Origin: Algorimicrobium echini
GTDB taxonomy: Bacteria; Bacteroidota; Bacteroidia; Flavobacteriales; Flavobacteriaceae
DNA length: 64,000 nt
NCBI RefSeq assembly: GCF_900115185.1
Contig: NZ_FOVN01000005.1
Coordinates: 7,501-71,500, forward strand
Direction of reading: 5' to 3'
The translations under genes were made by a program, and so were the position numbers. Positions within the stretch are counted from its first letter, which is position 1. Every line of letters begins with the position of its first letter. The notes beneath the pieces were generated by a model, which did not search any database, was not told where the DNA came from, and saw nothing but the letters and a program-made list of their open reading frames with translations. Below are positions 27,157 through 39,744 of this stretch, piece after piece.

Positions 27157-27195
27157 GAAAAAACTCCTGAAATCATTATGATTATCAGGAGTTTA
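27157..27195 (-). terminator. Terminator after aconitase
   Basis: Stem AAACTCCTGA / TCAGGAGTTT, extended inward by AATCAT / ATGATT, followed on the minus strand by TTTTTT. About 26 bases past the aconitase stop. Confidence 0.85.
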
Positions 27196-27220
27196 TAATT
27201 ATTGTAAAGATAAATAACTC

Positions 27221-29485
27221 TTATGCGTTATTTTGCTTCTTTATTAAATTTAATGCAGACCCTTCATTATACCAATCAATTTGCGCTTGGTTATAGGTGT
27301 GGTTTGCTTTTATAACATCTTTAGAGCCATCTGCATGAACAAACTCTAAAGTTAATTGTTTGTCTGGAGCAAACGTATCTAAATCTAAAAAGTTAATGGT
27401 GTCATCTTCCTGAATTAAATCGTAATCACTTTCATTAGCAAATGTTAAACCTAACATACCTTGCTTTTTCAAGTTTGTTTCATGAATACGTGCAAACGAC
27501 TTAACTAAAACAGCAGCAACACCTAAATGTCTTGGTTCCATAGCAGCATGTTCACGAGACGATCCTTCACCGTAATTATGATCTCCTACAACAACAGAAT
27601 AAATACCATTTGCTTTATAATCTCTTGCTACATCAGGCACACCACCATACTCCCCTGTCAATTGGTTTTTAACAAAGTTTGTTTTCTTACCAAAAGCATT
27701 AACAGCTCCAATAAGCATATTGTTAGAAATATTATCTAAATGTCCTCTAAAACGTAACCAAGGTCCCGCCATAGAAATGTGGTCTGTTGTACACTTACCA
27801 AAAGCTTTGATTAACAATTTAGCACCTGTAATTGTATTCCCAATAGGTTTAAAAGGCGTTAATAATTGTAACCGTTCAGAAGTTGGACTCACGGAAACAT
27901 CTACTTGACTTCCATCGGCTACTGGTTCCACATAACCTGACTCTTTAACATCAAAGCCTAATGGTGGTAACTCAAGTCCGTTTGGCTCATCTAATTTAAT
28001 TTCCTCACCATCTTCGTTTATCAAGGTATCAGTCATAGGATCGAAATCCAAACGACCTGAAATAGCGATTGCTGCAACCATTTCTGGAGAACCTACAAAG
28101 GCATGGGTATTAGGATTACCATCTGCACGTTTGGAGAAGTTTCTGTTAAAGGAATGCACAATGGTATTTTTCTCTTCGCCTTTTCTATCACTTCTATCCC
28201 ATTGTCCAATACAAGGGCCACAAGCGTTTGTAAAGATTGTGGCATCTAAATCTTCAAATATTTTTAATATTCCATCACGTTCTGCAGTAAATCTAATTTG
28301 CTCTGAACCTGGATTAATACCAAAGTCAGATTTTGCTTTAATCTTCTTATCAACGGCTTGTTTTGCAATGGATGCTGCACGTGTTAAGTCTTCGTAAGAT
28401 GAATTGGTACAAGAGCCTATTAAGCCCCAGTCAACTTTTAAAGGCCAATCGTTTTTTCTGGCTTTGTCACCTAACTCTCCAACTGGTGTTGCTAAATCTG
28501 GTGTAAAAGGGCCGTTTAAATGCGGACGTAATGTATCTAAATCAATTTCAATAACTTGGTCAAAATAATCTTCAGGGTTTGCATAAACGGCATCATCTCC
28601 TGTTAAATACTCACGAATTTTATTTGCCTCTTCAGCAATATCGCTTCTGTCTGTAGCACGTAAATAACGTTCCATAGAATCATCATACCCGAATGTAGAT
28701 GTGGTTGCACCAATTTCAGCACCCATATTACAAATGGTTCCTTTTCCAGTACAAGATAAGTTTTTAGCTCCAGGGCCAAAATACTCAACAATAGCACCTG
28801 TTCCTCCTTTTACAGTTAGAATACCTGCCACTTTAAGAATGACATCTTTTGCTGATGTCCATCCATTTAAGCTGCCTGTTAATTTAACACCTATTAACTT
28901 CGGAAATTTTAATTCCCAAGCCATTCCTGCCATAACATCTACAGCATCAGCACCTCCAACTCCAATGGCTACCATACCTAAACCACCAGCATTAACCGTG
29001 TGAGAATCTGTACCAATCATCATACCGCCCGGAAAGGCATAATTTTCTAATACGACTTGGTGAATAATACCAGCTCCTGGCTTCCAAAAGCCTATACCAT
29101 ATTTTTTTGAAACTGAAGCTAAAAAGTCAAATACCTCATTACTAGTTTCATTCGCACGTTTTAAATCGGCTACAGCACCTTGCTTCGCTTGAATTAAATG
29201 ATCACAATGCACAGTTGTTGGTACAGCAACTTTAGGCTTACCAGCTTGCATAAATTGTAATAATGCCATTTGAGCCGTAGCATCTTGACAGGCTATACGA
29301 TCTGGTGCAAAATCTACGTAATCCTTACCTCTTACAAAGGGTTTGTTTGGTGTTTCATCCCAAAGGTGTGCGTATAAAATCTTTTCTGAAAGTGTTAATG
29401 GTTTACCAACAACCTTGCGTGCTTTATCTACACGTTCTGTCATGTTTGCATAAACCTTTTTGATCATGTCAATATCGAATGCCAT
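27221..29485 (-). CDS. Aconitate hydratase
   Basis: [4Fe-4S] enzyme interconverting citrate and isocitrate in the TCA cycle. The 754 residues match the mitochondrial-type AcnA-like group: N-terminal [12 protein letters not shown]-like region, [29 protein letters not shown], the cluster cysteines in [11 protein letters not shown] and [13 protein letters not shown], and the swivel domain with [19 protein letters not shown]. Monocistronic with its own terminator. Gene names vary (acnA/acn/acnM), so none is given. Confidence 0.97.
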   Translation of the reverse strand: MAFDIDMIKKVYANMTERVDKARKVVGKPLTLSEKILYAHLWDETPNKPFVRGKDYVDFAPDRIACQDATAQMALLQFMQAGKPKVAVPTTVHCDHLIQAKQGAVADLKRANETSNEVFDFLASVSKKYGIGFWKPGAGIIHQVVLENYAFPGGMMIGTDSHTVNAGGLGMVAIGVGGADAVDVMAGMAWELKFPKLIGVKLTGSLNGWTSAKDVILKVAGILTVKGGTGAIVEYFGPGAKNLSCTGKGTICNMGAEIGATTSTFGYDDSMERYLRATDRSDIAEEANKIREYLTGDDAVYANPEDYFDQVIEIDLDTLRPHLNGPFTPDLATPVGELGDKARKNDWPLKVDWGLIGSCTNSSYEDLTRAASIAKQAVDKKIKAKSDFGINPGSEQIRFTAERDGILKIFEDLDATIFTNACGPCIGQWDRSDRKGEEKNTIVHSFNRNFSKRADGNPNTHAFVGSPEMVAAIAISGRLDFDPMTDTLINEDGEEIKLDEPNGLELPPLGFDVKESGYVEPVADGSQVDVSVSPTSERLQLLTPFKPIGNTITGAKLLIKAFGKCTTDHISMAGPWLRFRGHLDNISNNMLIGAVNAFGKKTNFVKNQLTGEYGGVPDVARDYKANGIYSVVVGDHNYGEGSSREHAAMEPRHLGVAAVLVKSFARIHETNLKKQGMLGLTFANESDYDLIQEDDTINFLDLDTFAPDKQLTLEFVHADGSKDVIKANHTYNQAQIDWYNEGSALNLIKKQNNA

Positions 29486-29721
29486 ATACTCTATTTAAAT
29501 GGTGAATAATCTTATTAATATCCAAACTAATGGGATTGCAAAACTACAAATTTTAAAGAAGATTTAAAAATATGTAACGAAATCGGAATATCTTTAAAGG
29601 ATATTCAAAAAATGATGATTTTTTAGCAGTCATATTGCCATATCATTATTTTTATTGTTTAAAAAATAATAAATTAACAATTAGAACAGCTATTTTTAAA
29701 CCCTAAATAATTTAGAACGAC

Positions 29722-30675
29722 TTAAAATAAACTGGTAATAATCTGTTCTTCCGAAATACCTTCAGCTTCAGCCTTATAATTCTTAATAATTCGGTGTTTA
29801 AAAATTGAATAAGCAACCGCTTGAACATTTTCCATATCTGGCGAAAACTTACCGTGAATTGCTGCATGTGTTTTAGCTGCTAAAATTAAATTTTGTGAAG
29901 CTCTAGGTCCTGCTCCCCAATCTATATAATTTTTAACTAAATCGGCTGCTTGTGGGCTATTAGGTCTGGTTTTTCCAGTCATTTTTACAGCATATTCCAC
30001 AACATTATCTGCCACAGGTATACGACGTAATAATTGTTGGATATCTACAATTTCTTGCGCTGTAAATAAGGCACTAACTTTATTTTGAATATCAGACGTA
30101 GTTGCTTTTACAACAGCTACTTCTTCTTCAAATGTTGGATAGTCTAAATTAATTGCAAACATAAAACGATCCAACTGTGCTTCTGGCAATGGATACGTCC
30201 CTTCTTGTTCAATCGGGTTTTGGGTAGCCAAAACAAAATAAGGTAAATCTAATTTATAATGATGCCCTGAAACAGTTACAGAGCGTTCCTGCATAGCTTC
30301 TAATAAAGCGGCTTGTGTTTTAGGTGGTGTTCTGTTAATTTCATCGGCAAGAATTATATTAGCAAAAACTGGTCCTTTTATAAATTTAAAATTTCTGTTT
30401 TCATCTAAAATTTCGCTACCTAGAATATCACTAGGCATTAAATCTGGTGTAAACTGGATACGCTTAAAATTAAGTCCTAATGCTTGGGAAATAGTATTAA
30501 CCATTAGCGTTTTTGCTAAACCAGGCACACCAATTAATAAGGCATGACCACCGGAAAAAATGGAGATTAGAATTTGATCAACAACCGCTTCTTGACCAAT
30601 GATAACTTTGGCAATTTCGGTTTTTAAGTTTTTATATTTTTTTACGAAGCTTTCAATTGCAGCAACATCAGACAT
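29722..30675 (-). CDS. MoxR-family AAA+ ATPase
   Basis: ATPase of 317 residues thought to act as a chaperone for assembling protein complexes, often with von Willebrand domain partners. Walker A GVPGLAKT (near residue 43), Walker B with ADEINRTPPKTQAALLEAMQE, sensor ATQNPIEQEGTYPLPEAQLDRF. It is the last gene of an operon after three SurA-like genes, 3 bases after the upstream stop. The VWA genes usually next to moxR are not in the window on this side. Confidence 0.93.
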   Translation of the reverse strand: MSDVAAIESFVKKYKNLKTEIAKVIIGQEAVVDQILISIFSGGHALLIGVPGLAKTLMVNTISQALGLNFKRIQFTPDLMPSDILGSEILDENRNFKFIKGPVFANIILADEINRTPPKTQAALLEAMQERSVTVSGHHYKLDLPYFVLATQNPIEQEGTYPLPEAQLDRFMFAINLDYPTFEEEVAVVKATTSDIQNKVSALFTAQEIVDIQQLLRRIPVADNVVEYAVKMTGKTRPNSPQAADLVKNYIDWGAGPRASQNLILAAKTHAAIHGKFSPDMENVQAVAYSIFKHRIIKNYKAEAEGISEEQIITSLF

Positions 30676-30678
30676 ATT

Positions 30679-32130
30679 TTATTGTTTTAACCAGTTACTT
30701 GAAAATTCACAATCTCTATATTCATTGTTAATTTTAATATAGGTGTCCATGATTTTTTCATTTTGCCATTTATCTATAGCTCTAATGCGTTTTTCATTAA
30801 GCGCCAATTCTTTGATTTTTAAGTAATCACGTGCATAATCTGCTACATGTTCTTCCACACGATCGCTTACCATCATAATTTTAAACTTCACATTTCCGGT
30901 TCGTTCTTGGTCGGTTAATACCAAACTAACTTCACCATCCTTTAAGTCTTGGATTTGTCCGTATACTTCGGGATCAATTTTCGTTAATTCGAAATTATAA
31001 TCTTGAGTTTCGGGATTAATTAAAAAGCCGCCTTCACTTCGCGTTTCCTTTTCATCGCTTGATTCTCTGGCTGCATCCGCAAAACTAATATCGCCATCAA
31101 CTATACGCTGTCTGATTTTTACTAATTTCTCCCGTGCTTCGGCAATTGCCGTTTCTGACACTTTTGGAATTAATAAAATATGACGTACATCGTATTCTTG
31201 ACCTCTAATTTTTTCTAGATATATTAGATGGTAACCGTATTCCGTTTTAACAGGATCGGAAATTTCACCTTCTTGTAATGAAAAAGCTACTTCACGAAAC
31301 TCCTTAACCATACGTGGCTGCTTTCTATTAAGTGTGTACATACCACCTTGTGGAATGGATGCTTTATCATCAGAATACAAAACCACTTTAGAGCGAAAGT
31401 TAGCACCATTTTCAAGTACATCTGCTTTAAATTGTTTTAATTGATTGATAACACGTTGGTTTTCTTCTTCAGAAATTTTTGGCTGAATTACAATTTGAGA
31501 CACTTTTAATTCCGTACCAAATGTTGGACGTTCGTCCTTTGGTATCTGGTTAAAAAATTGACGCGTTTCCTCTGGTGTTACCTCAATACCATCAAGAATC
31601 TTCTTTTGCATTTCACTTGCTAATTTCTGACTCTTATTAATTTCATACATTTCATCTCTGAATGCTTTTTCATTTGGATGGTTGTACAGTTCTAAAAGCT
31701 CTTGCATGGTTTTTCCAGACTGTGCTAAAAACTGCTGCAATTGATAATCTACATTAGAACGAATTTCAGCATCAGACACCACAATACTGTCTTGAATGGC
31801 ATGATGCGCATATAACTTATCTTCCAGCAATTTTCCAAATAGCTGACAACGCGTAACACCTTCTAAAGAAGCTCCTTGTGCTTTTAACTGTATAATGTTA
31901 GCATCCACATCTGAATCTAAAATTACATATTCACCAACAACAGCAGCAACACCATCAATTTTCTGTGCTTGGTTGGATAAGGTTGTATCTATTTGCTTTT
32001 CTGCAACTGGCGCTTCATCTTCAATAATTTCTTGCGCATGTATAGCTACAGAAAAAAGCACAGCAAATACTGTCATTACATATTGCGTACGGCTAATTGT
32101 AGATTTCAAATTGTTTATTTTTAATAGCAT
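30679..32130 (-). CDS. SurA-like periplasmic peptidyl-prolyl isomerase
   Basis: Outer-membrane-protein chaperone of 483 residues with a signal peptide (TQYVMTVFAVLFSVAIHAQ after a basic n-region), a SurA N-terminal domain (VAAVVGEYVILDSDVDANI) and two parvulin domains (about 210-315, VSQIVIQPK ... PVKTEYGYHLIYLEK; 320-425, VRHILLIPK ... EGGFLI). The start at 32130 overlaps the previous gene by 38 bases; it is preferred because the alternative ATG (32076) would leave a signal sequence without positive charge. Second-to-last gene of the operon. Confidence 0.9.
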   Translation of the reverse strand: MLLKINNLKSTISRTQYVMTVFAVLFSVAIHAQEIIEDEAPVAEKQIDTTLSNQAQKIDGVAAVVGEYVILDSDVDANIIQLKAQGASLEGVTRCQLFGKLLEDKLYAHHAIQDSIVVSDAEIRSNVDYQLQQFLAQSGKTMQELLELYNHPNEKAFRDEMYEINKSQKLASEMQKKILDGIEVTPEETRQFFNQIPKDERPTFGTELKVSQIVIQPKISEEENQRVINQLKQFKADVLENGANFRSKVVLYSDDKASIPQGGMYTLNRKQPRMVKEFREVAFSLQEGEISDPVKTEYGYHLIYLEKIRGQEYDVRHILLIPKVSETAIAEAREKLVKIRQRIVDGDISFADAARESSDEKETRSEGGFLINPETQDYNFELTKIDPEVYGQIQDLKDGEVSLVLTDQERTGNVKFKIMMVSDRVEEHVADYARDYLKIKELALNEKRIRAIDKWQNEKIMDTYIKINNEYRDCEFSSNWLKQ

Positions 32131-32953
32131 CTTTTGTAATATCTTTTTCTAATTCTTTAATGAGTTCTAGTTTTCGCTTATTAATAACGATTTGGTCAAT
32201 GGTTGGCTTAATATAATCTAATGGCGCTGGACTATTACGTTCCAAAACATCCTCAATTTGCATCAAATATAGGCCTAATGAATCTTTGAGTTGTATAAAA
32301 TTAGATTTTTTTAACAATTCATTTTTGTTTTCTGTAGTAACTACCGGAATTTTTTTAATGGCTTGTGTTACCTTAATCCAAATAGAATCGTTTAATGAGT
32401 AGGATTTAAACTGAATAGCAATGGAGTCCAAATCTTGCTTATCTAACTCATTAAAACGCTGAAATTTAGTTTTTAATTCGCTTATATCCAGCCTGTTTTC
32501 ATCAACTTGAATGTACCTAAATTTAATTAAATCTTCTTTAAGGGTAAAAATATCTGTATTGGAATTATAGTAGGCTTCTGCTTCCTTTTTTGTTACCACA
32601 GTATCAATACTCCTTCGCACCAAGGCTTCTAGATATGAAGTAGCATACAAATCATTCTTGTACTGTTCTGCTAGTCTATTAAAATCTTGAAGCTTGCTCT
32701 CATTTAAGTTTCGTTCAGCGCCTGCTACAAGCAATTGTTGTGTAGCCCATCGGGTTATAAAATTATTAACACGAAGCAAACTATCTTCTGTACTCATGTT
32801 ATCAGTATACAAATGCTCTAAATCATCGGCATACAAAAAAACATCATTAACGCGAGCAACTGCTGTTTTATCGTCTGCTTGTTTATAAAAATAATCACAA
32901 GACACAACAAATAAAAAGGCACTTAGTAATATGCTAAATTGGGCGTATTTCAA
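32093..32953 (-). CDS. SurA-N-like lipoprotein without clear parvulin domain
   Basis: Lipoprotein of 286 residues (lipobox FVVSC, C19). The start of the mature part (VARVNDVFLYADDLEHLY) resembles the N-terminal region of PpiC/SurA proteins, and the rest is mostly helical and charged, but the parvulin hallmark (FGxHI/GW.xI) is not seen. It probably works with its two isomerase neighbours. The start codon is TTG at 32953, directly after the upstream stop (TAA-TTG), supported because it begins the signal peptide. Confidence 0.78.
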   Translation of the reverse strand: MKYAQFSILLSAFLFVVSCDYFYKQADDKTAVARVNDVFLYADDLEHLYTDNMSTEDSLLRVNNFITRWATQQLLVAGAERNLNESKLQDFNRLAEQYKNDLYATSYLEALVRRSIDTVVTKKEAEAYYNSNTDIFTLKEDLIKFRYIQVDENRLDISELKTKFQRFNELDKQDLDSIAIQFKSYSLNDSIWIKVTQAIKKIPVVTTENKNELLKKSNFIQLKDSLGLYLMQIEDVLERNSPAPLDYIKPTIDQIVINKRKLELIKELEKDITKDAIKNKQFEIYN

Positions 32954-34903
32954 TTAATTGCTTTTTAGTTTAGCTTTAATATTGTTTAAAACGGACTCAT
33001 TTATTTGAACCGGATATTTCTGTTCCAAAGACTGTAACCATTGTTGTTCTTTTACAACTTGGTAATCACTAATTATTTGTCCTTTAGCCTCTTCAAAGGT
33101 TTTAGGTGCTTCAGGCAAAACGTCTTTTATATTAGCAACCACATAAGCTGATTCATGACGATAAATTTTTGATACACCTTTTTCAAAAACCATATCAGCT
33201 GTTAATGCTTGGTGTGATTTATCCATAATTCCTGAAGTAAAAATGACCTCTATTGAACCATTAGCATTAAGCTTCTCTTTAATTTCTTCAGGAGTTTGCC
33301 CAGATTCCAACATTTTTTTCACTGTTTTAATGGTGTTTTTATTTGAAGCTGAAGCCACATCGGCATCTATACGCTTACTCCAATTGTAATTGCTTTTGTT
33401 AGCTGTGTAAAATGTTTGTATGGCAATGGAGTCTGTTTTTGAAGAGTTCCAAATTTCATTTTCCATTAAATCAAACAACAACAATCCATCGCGATATTCA
33501 GTAACAATATGGGCAAATTCTTCGCTTTCATTTTCTAAATTCTCTTCCTGATACTGCATTAAATTTGCATTTAAAAACGCTTCATAATAATCTTTTATTA
33601 AAACGTTAAAAGGTTTTCTTGGTGTTGCTCTACGCTGATTTTTAAATAAGTACTGACCAAAATCCTCATAGGTTAATGTTTTCTTATCTATTACAACTAA
33701 TGTTTTAGCGCCTGTAAAATCTTTAGGCAACTGCCAAGAACCTAAAAAGTAGCCTTCGTTCATTATAGATTCAAAATACGCTAATGCTTCTGGATTATCT
33801 TGCACTTTATAACGTTCCTTGAGCGTATTAACAATTGATGTGTTTATTAATTGCGAACGCGAATCACGTTTTACACGCGCTTCTAATTCTGGCTTTATAG
33901 TTTCAAAATCAGACACTTCCGATTTATCAAGTAGCTTAATAATATGCCAACCAAAACCACTTTCAAAAGGCTCTGAAATATCGCCATTATTCTTTAAGCT
34001 AAAAGCCACATCTTCAAACTCTATTGAACTTAATTGGCCTCCACCAAAAGTTGCCAACTTACCACCATTTCCTGATGAACTTTTGTCCTCTGAAAACTGT
34101 TTGGCTAGTGACTCAAAGGACTCACCTTGTTGTATTTTTTTATAAATTTCATGAATGCGCGTTTCTGCATCCTCCAGTTTATCATCACGCTTATTGTTTA
34201 TCATTATATGAGCTACTGTGCGCTCTCCTCTGGATGGTCTTGCATCCTCTACTAGTAAAATGTGGTATCCAAAACGTGTTTTAAATGGCATAGAAACTTG
34301 GTTTACTTTAGTCGTGTAAGCTACGTTTTCAAAATCGTAAACCATTTTAAAGGCTGAAAAATACCCTAAATTTTCAGCATATACTGTTTTGCCATTATGA
34401 ACGTCTTTTTGAACGGCATCAAACCCTTCTTTTAAAATACGACTACGTAATTTTATTAATTCATTATACGCGTTTAAAGTATCTTGAGGAGAAACGTTAT
34501 CATCCAAACGAATTAATACATGACTGGCTTTGACTTCATTTGCTGTTCTATGGTAAGCTTCTTCAACTAATGCATCTGTTACCTTCGTATCTGTTAAGTA
34601 GTTTTTAGCTAATTGCGATTTGTAGTTACCTAATTCACGAAGATAGGTTGGCATGGTATCCAATCCTTTAGCTTGGGCTTCTTTAATTTTTAACTTGTAG
34701 CTCACAAATAATTTTAGATAAGAATCGACATCTTTTTGAGATTCATCCTTAACTAAATCTAGATTTTTATTAAATATTCGAATAAACTCATCTGAATAAA
34801 CAGGTGTGTCCGCTACGGTAAATAATACGGCTTTGTCCGCAGTTTGTGCTTGTGTAAGATTAAAAACTACCAAACATAGTAAAACATAAATAAATCTAAA
34901 CAT
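32954..34903 (-). CDS. Large PpiC/SurA-type periplasmic isomerase
   Basis: 649-residue exported folding factor: signal peptide MFRFIYVLLCLVVFNLTQAQ, N-terminal helical domain, two parvulin domains (about 125-225, VKASHVLIRLDD ... TRFGYHILLVEDAR; 230-335, TVAHIMINNK ... ESGFGWHIIKLLDK) and a long C-terminal helical part (to 649). First gene of a four-gene operon; good promoter at 34929-34958. The long C-terminal extension is unlike E. coli SurA, as is common in this phylum. Confidence 0.9.
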   Translation of the reverse strand: MFRFIYVLLCLVVFNLTQAQTADKAVLFTVADTPVYSDEFIRIFNKNLDLVKDESQKDVDSYLKLFVSYKLKIKEAQAKGLDTMPTYLRELGNYKSQLAKNYLTDTKVTDALVEEAYHRTANEVKASHVLIRLDDNVSPQDTLNAYNELIKLRSRILKEGFDAVQKDVHNGKTVYAENLGYFSAFKMVYDFENVAYTTKVNQVSMPFKTRFGYHILLVEDARPSRGERTVAHIMINNKRDDKLEDAETRIHEIYKKIQQGESFESLAKQFSEDKSSSGNGGKLATFGGGQLSSIEFEDVAFSLKNNGDISEPFESGFGWHIIKLLDKSEVSDFETIKPELEARVKRDSRSQLINTSIVNTLKERYKVQDNPEALAYFESIMNEGYFLGSWQLPKDFTGAKTLVVIDKKTLTYEDFGQYLFKNQRRATPRKPFNVLIKDYYEAFLNANLMQYQEENLENESEEFAHIVTEYRDGLLLFDLMENEIWNSSKTDSIAIQTFYTANKSNYNWSKRIDADVASASNKNTIKTVKKMLESGQTPEEIKEKLNANGSIEVIFTSGIMDKSHQALTADMVFEKGVSKIYRHESAYVVANIKDVLPEAPKTFEEAKGQIISDYQVVKEQQWLQSLEQKYPVQINESVLNNIKAKLKSN

Positions 34904-34928
34904 CAGAAATTTGTTTTGTTAATTCCTG

Positions 34929-34958
34929 CAAAAATAGGAATATTAACCCATAAAGCAA
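34929..34958 (-). promoter_or_regulatory. Promoter of the SurA-like/MoxR operon
   Basis: Minus strand TTG (34958-34956), 19-base spacer and TATTTTTG (34936-34929), an exact Bacteroidota match, 26 bases before the start at 34903. Confidence 0.8.
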
Positions 34959-35060
34959 GACCCATTAACAAACGGGTAACAAAGTTTTTTAGTATCTGGA
35001 ATTTGTAAATTCCCAAATCAATAATAATTGTATATTTATCTGTAAAATATCTCATACTGC

Positions 35061-35519
35061 ATGACTTACACAACTGAAATACGTATTAACCAAAATCTGG
35101 AAACGTTTACCAGTAAACTTATAAATACAGACAACCTAAAACACTGGCAATTAGGACTAAACGATTACGACTACATTTATGGAACGCCAAGCAAAACGGG
35201 TTTTAAAATTCGGTTGCATTATACTTTAGATACCAAAAGCTTTTTTTTAATACAAACTATTTCAAAAAGTGCCTTACCTGACGAACTACATCTAACATAC
35301 GAAAGCAAGGGAATCTATACCATTCAAGAAAATTGTTTTACGGCAGTTTCAGAAAAAGAAAGTCTTTGGGTGTCAAAAAATGAAGTTATTCCAACCACTT
35401 TCAAAATGCGCTTGATGCTTTTAATTATGCCTAGTATTTTTAAAAATCAAACAAAAACTTATATGCAAAATTTTAAAAATTTTGCTGAAAATGGAATTTC
35501 TATAAACCCTAAAAAATAA
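35061..35519 (+). CDS. SRPBCC-fold protein
   Basis: 152-residue protein whose layout fits the START-like SRPBCC fold: N-terminal strand with TTEIRINQNLETFTSKL, helix DNLKHWQLGL, alternating strands through the middle, and a long C-terminal helix (KNQTKTYMQNFKNFAENG). The family binds hydrophobic ligands; no ligand can be assigned. It lies 47 bases upstream of relA/spoT on the same strand and may share its transcript. Confidence 0.75.
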   Translation: MTYTTEIRINQNLETFTSKLINTDNLKHWQLGLNDYDYIYGTPSKTGFKIRLHYTLDTKSFFLIQTISKSALPDELHLTYESKGIYTIQENCFTAVSEKESLWVSKNEVIPTTFKMRLMLLIMPSIFKNQTKTYMQNFKNFAENGISINPKK

Positions 35520-35566
35520 ACAGTTAATAATTGTAAAGTAATATTCTTTATACTATTTTTATTTTT

Positions 35567-38268
<2,702 letters not shown>

Positions 38269-38279
38269 TATTTTACAAC

Positions 38280-39551
38280 ATGGCAGTAGACTTACTACTA
38301 GGATTACAATGGGGAGACGAAGGCAAAGGAAAAATTGTTGATGTTTTAACCTCCAACTACAACATTATTGCCCGTTTTCAAGGCGGACCAAATGCTGGAC
38401 ACACCTTGGAATTTGATGGTATTAAACACGTTTTAAGAACCATTCCTTCTGGAATTTTTCACGACGATTCCATAAATGTCATTGGTAATGGTGTGGTGAT
38501 TGATCCCGTTGTTTTTGTAAAAGAATTAGAAGGATTAGATCAGTTTAATATTGATTATAAAAAGAAACTAATCATTTCTAGAAAAGCACATATTATCTTA
38601 CCAACACATCGTATGTTGGACGCAGCCAGCGAAACCTCTAAAGGAAAAGCTAAAATTGGTTCCACCTTAAAAGGTATTGGCCCAACTTATATGGATAAAA
38701 CGGGTAGAAACGGTATTCGCGTTGGCGATTTAGAGTTGGCAGATTGGAAAGATAAATATCGTGCACTTGCTAATAAGCATGAAGCAATGATTGACTTCTA
38801 TAACGTTAAAATTGAATATGATTTAGAAGAATTAGAAACTGAATTTTTTGAAGCCGTTGAGCGCTTAAAGGAATTAACATTTATTGATAGTGAAGAATAT
38901 TTATACCAAGCCCAAAAAGCAGGTAAAACTATTTTAGCCGAAGGTGCTCAAGGTTCACTATTAGATATCGATTTCGGGACCTATCCATTTGTAACCTCTA
39001 GTAACACAACTGCTGCTGGTGCTTGTACTGGTTTGGGTGTGGCACCTAACCAAATTGGCGATGTATATGGCATTTTTAAAGCCTATACCACACGAGTAGG
39101 TTCTGGCCCATTTCCAACAGAATTGTTTGATACCGTAGGCGAAGACATGGCTAGAATTGGTCACGAATTTGGAGCTGTTACTGGTCGTGCTAGACGTTGT
39201 GGCTGGTTGGATTTAGTGGCTTTAAAATATGCATGCCAAGTTAATGGTGTTACCAAATTAATGATGATGAAAGGTGATGTCCTTTCCGGGTTTAAAACAC
39301 TTAAAATTTGTACTGCCTACGAATATAAAGGTGAAACTATTACGCATTTACCGTATAATATAGAACCTGAAAATATTAAACCTATCTATTCAGAGTTCGC
39401 TGGTTGGAAAGACGATTTAACCAAAATGACCGAAAAATCGCAATTCCCAAAAGAATTAAACACATATATCGCCTTCTTGGAAAAAGAATTAGAAATCCCT
39501 ATTACCGTGGTTTCTGTTGGACCAGATAGAAAACAGACTATTTTTATGTAA
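38280..39551 (+). CDS. purA: Adenylosuccinate synthetase
   Basis: Joins IMP and aspartate using GTP in AMP synthesis. The 423 residues begin VDLLLGLQWGDEGKGKIVD (GTP P-loop and catalytic Asp), continue with GGPNAGHTLEFDGIKH, the GKAKIGSTLKGIGPTYMDK region and TRVGSGPFPTEL, and end with SVGPDRKQTI. Probably in one unit with fur, 11 bases upstream, and closed by the terminator at 39609-39643. Confidence 0.97.
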   Translation: MAVDLLLGLQWGDEGKGKIVDVLTSNYNIIARFQGGPNAGHTLEFDGIKHVLRTIPSGIFHDDSINVIGNGVVIDPVVFVKELEGLDQFNIDYKKKLIISRKAHIILPTHRMLDAASETSKGKAKIGSTLKGIGPTYMDKTGRNGIRVGDLELADWKDKYRALANKHEAMIDFYNVKIEYDLEELETEFFEAVERLKELTFIDSEEYLYQAQKAGKTILAEGAQGSLLDIDFGTYPFVTSSNTTAAGACTGLGVAPNQIGDVYGIFKAYTTRVGSGPFPTELFDTVGEDMARIGHEFGAVTGRARRCGWLDLVALKYACQVNGVTKLMMMKGDVLSGFKTLKICTAYEYKGETITHLPYNIEPENIKPIYSEFAGWKDDLTKMTEKSQFPKELNTYIAFLEKELEIPITVVSVGPDRKQTIFM

Positions 39552-39608
39552 GCTCTATTTTTACGCCTGATGTGTTATCAGAAGTAAAGCGGAGCATCTA
39601 ATAAAACA

Positions 39609-39643
39609 AAAAACCTGTCAAGAAAATTTCCTGACAGGTTTTT
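39609..39643 (+). terminator. Terminator after purA
   Basis: Stem AAAACCTGTCA / TGACAGGTTTT around AGAAAATTTCC, followed by T residues. Confidence 0.9.
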
Positions 39644-39744
39644 TCATTTACTACTCCATCTTAAATCCGCCATTTCTATTAAAAATTTCACAAACAAACC
39701 CATCACTTCATTTTTATCATTATTTTTGAGGCAAATTTTATAAT

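Noticed and set aside
27221-29485. Plus-strand frames opposite aconitase (e.g. 28131-28397, 28701-29003)
   Set aside because: They contain no known motif and are fully explained by the aconitase frame.
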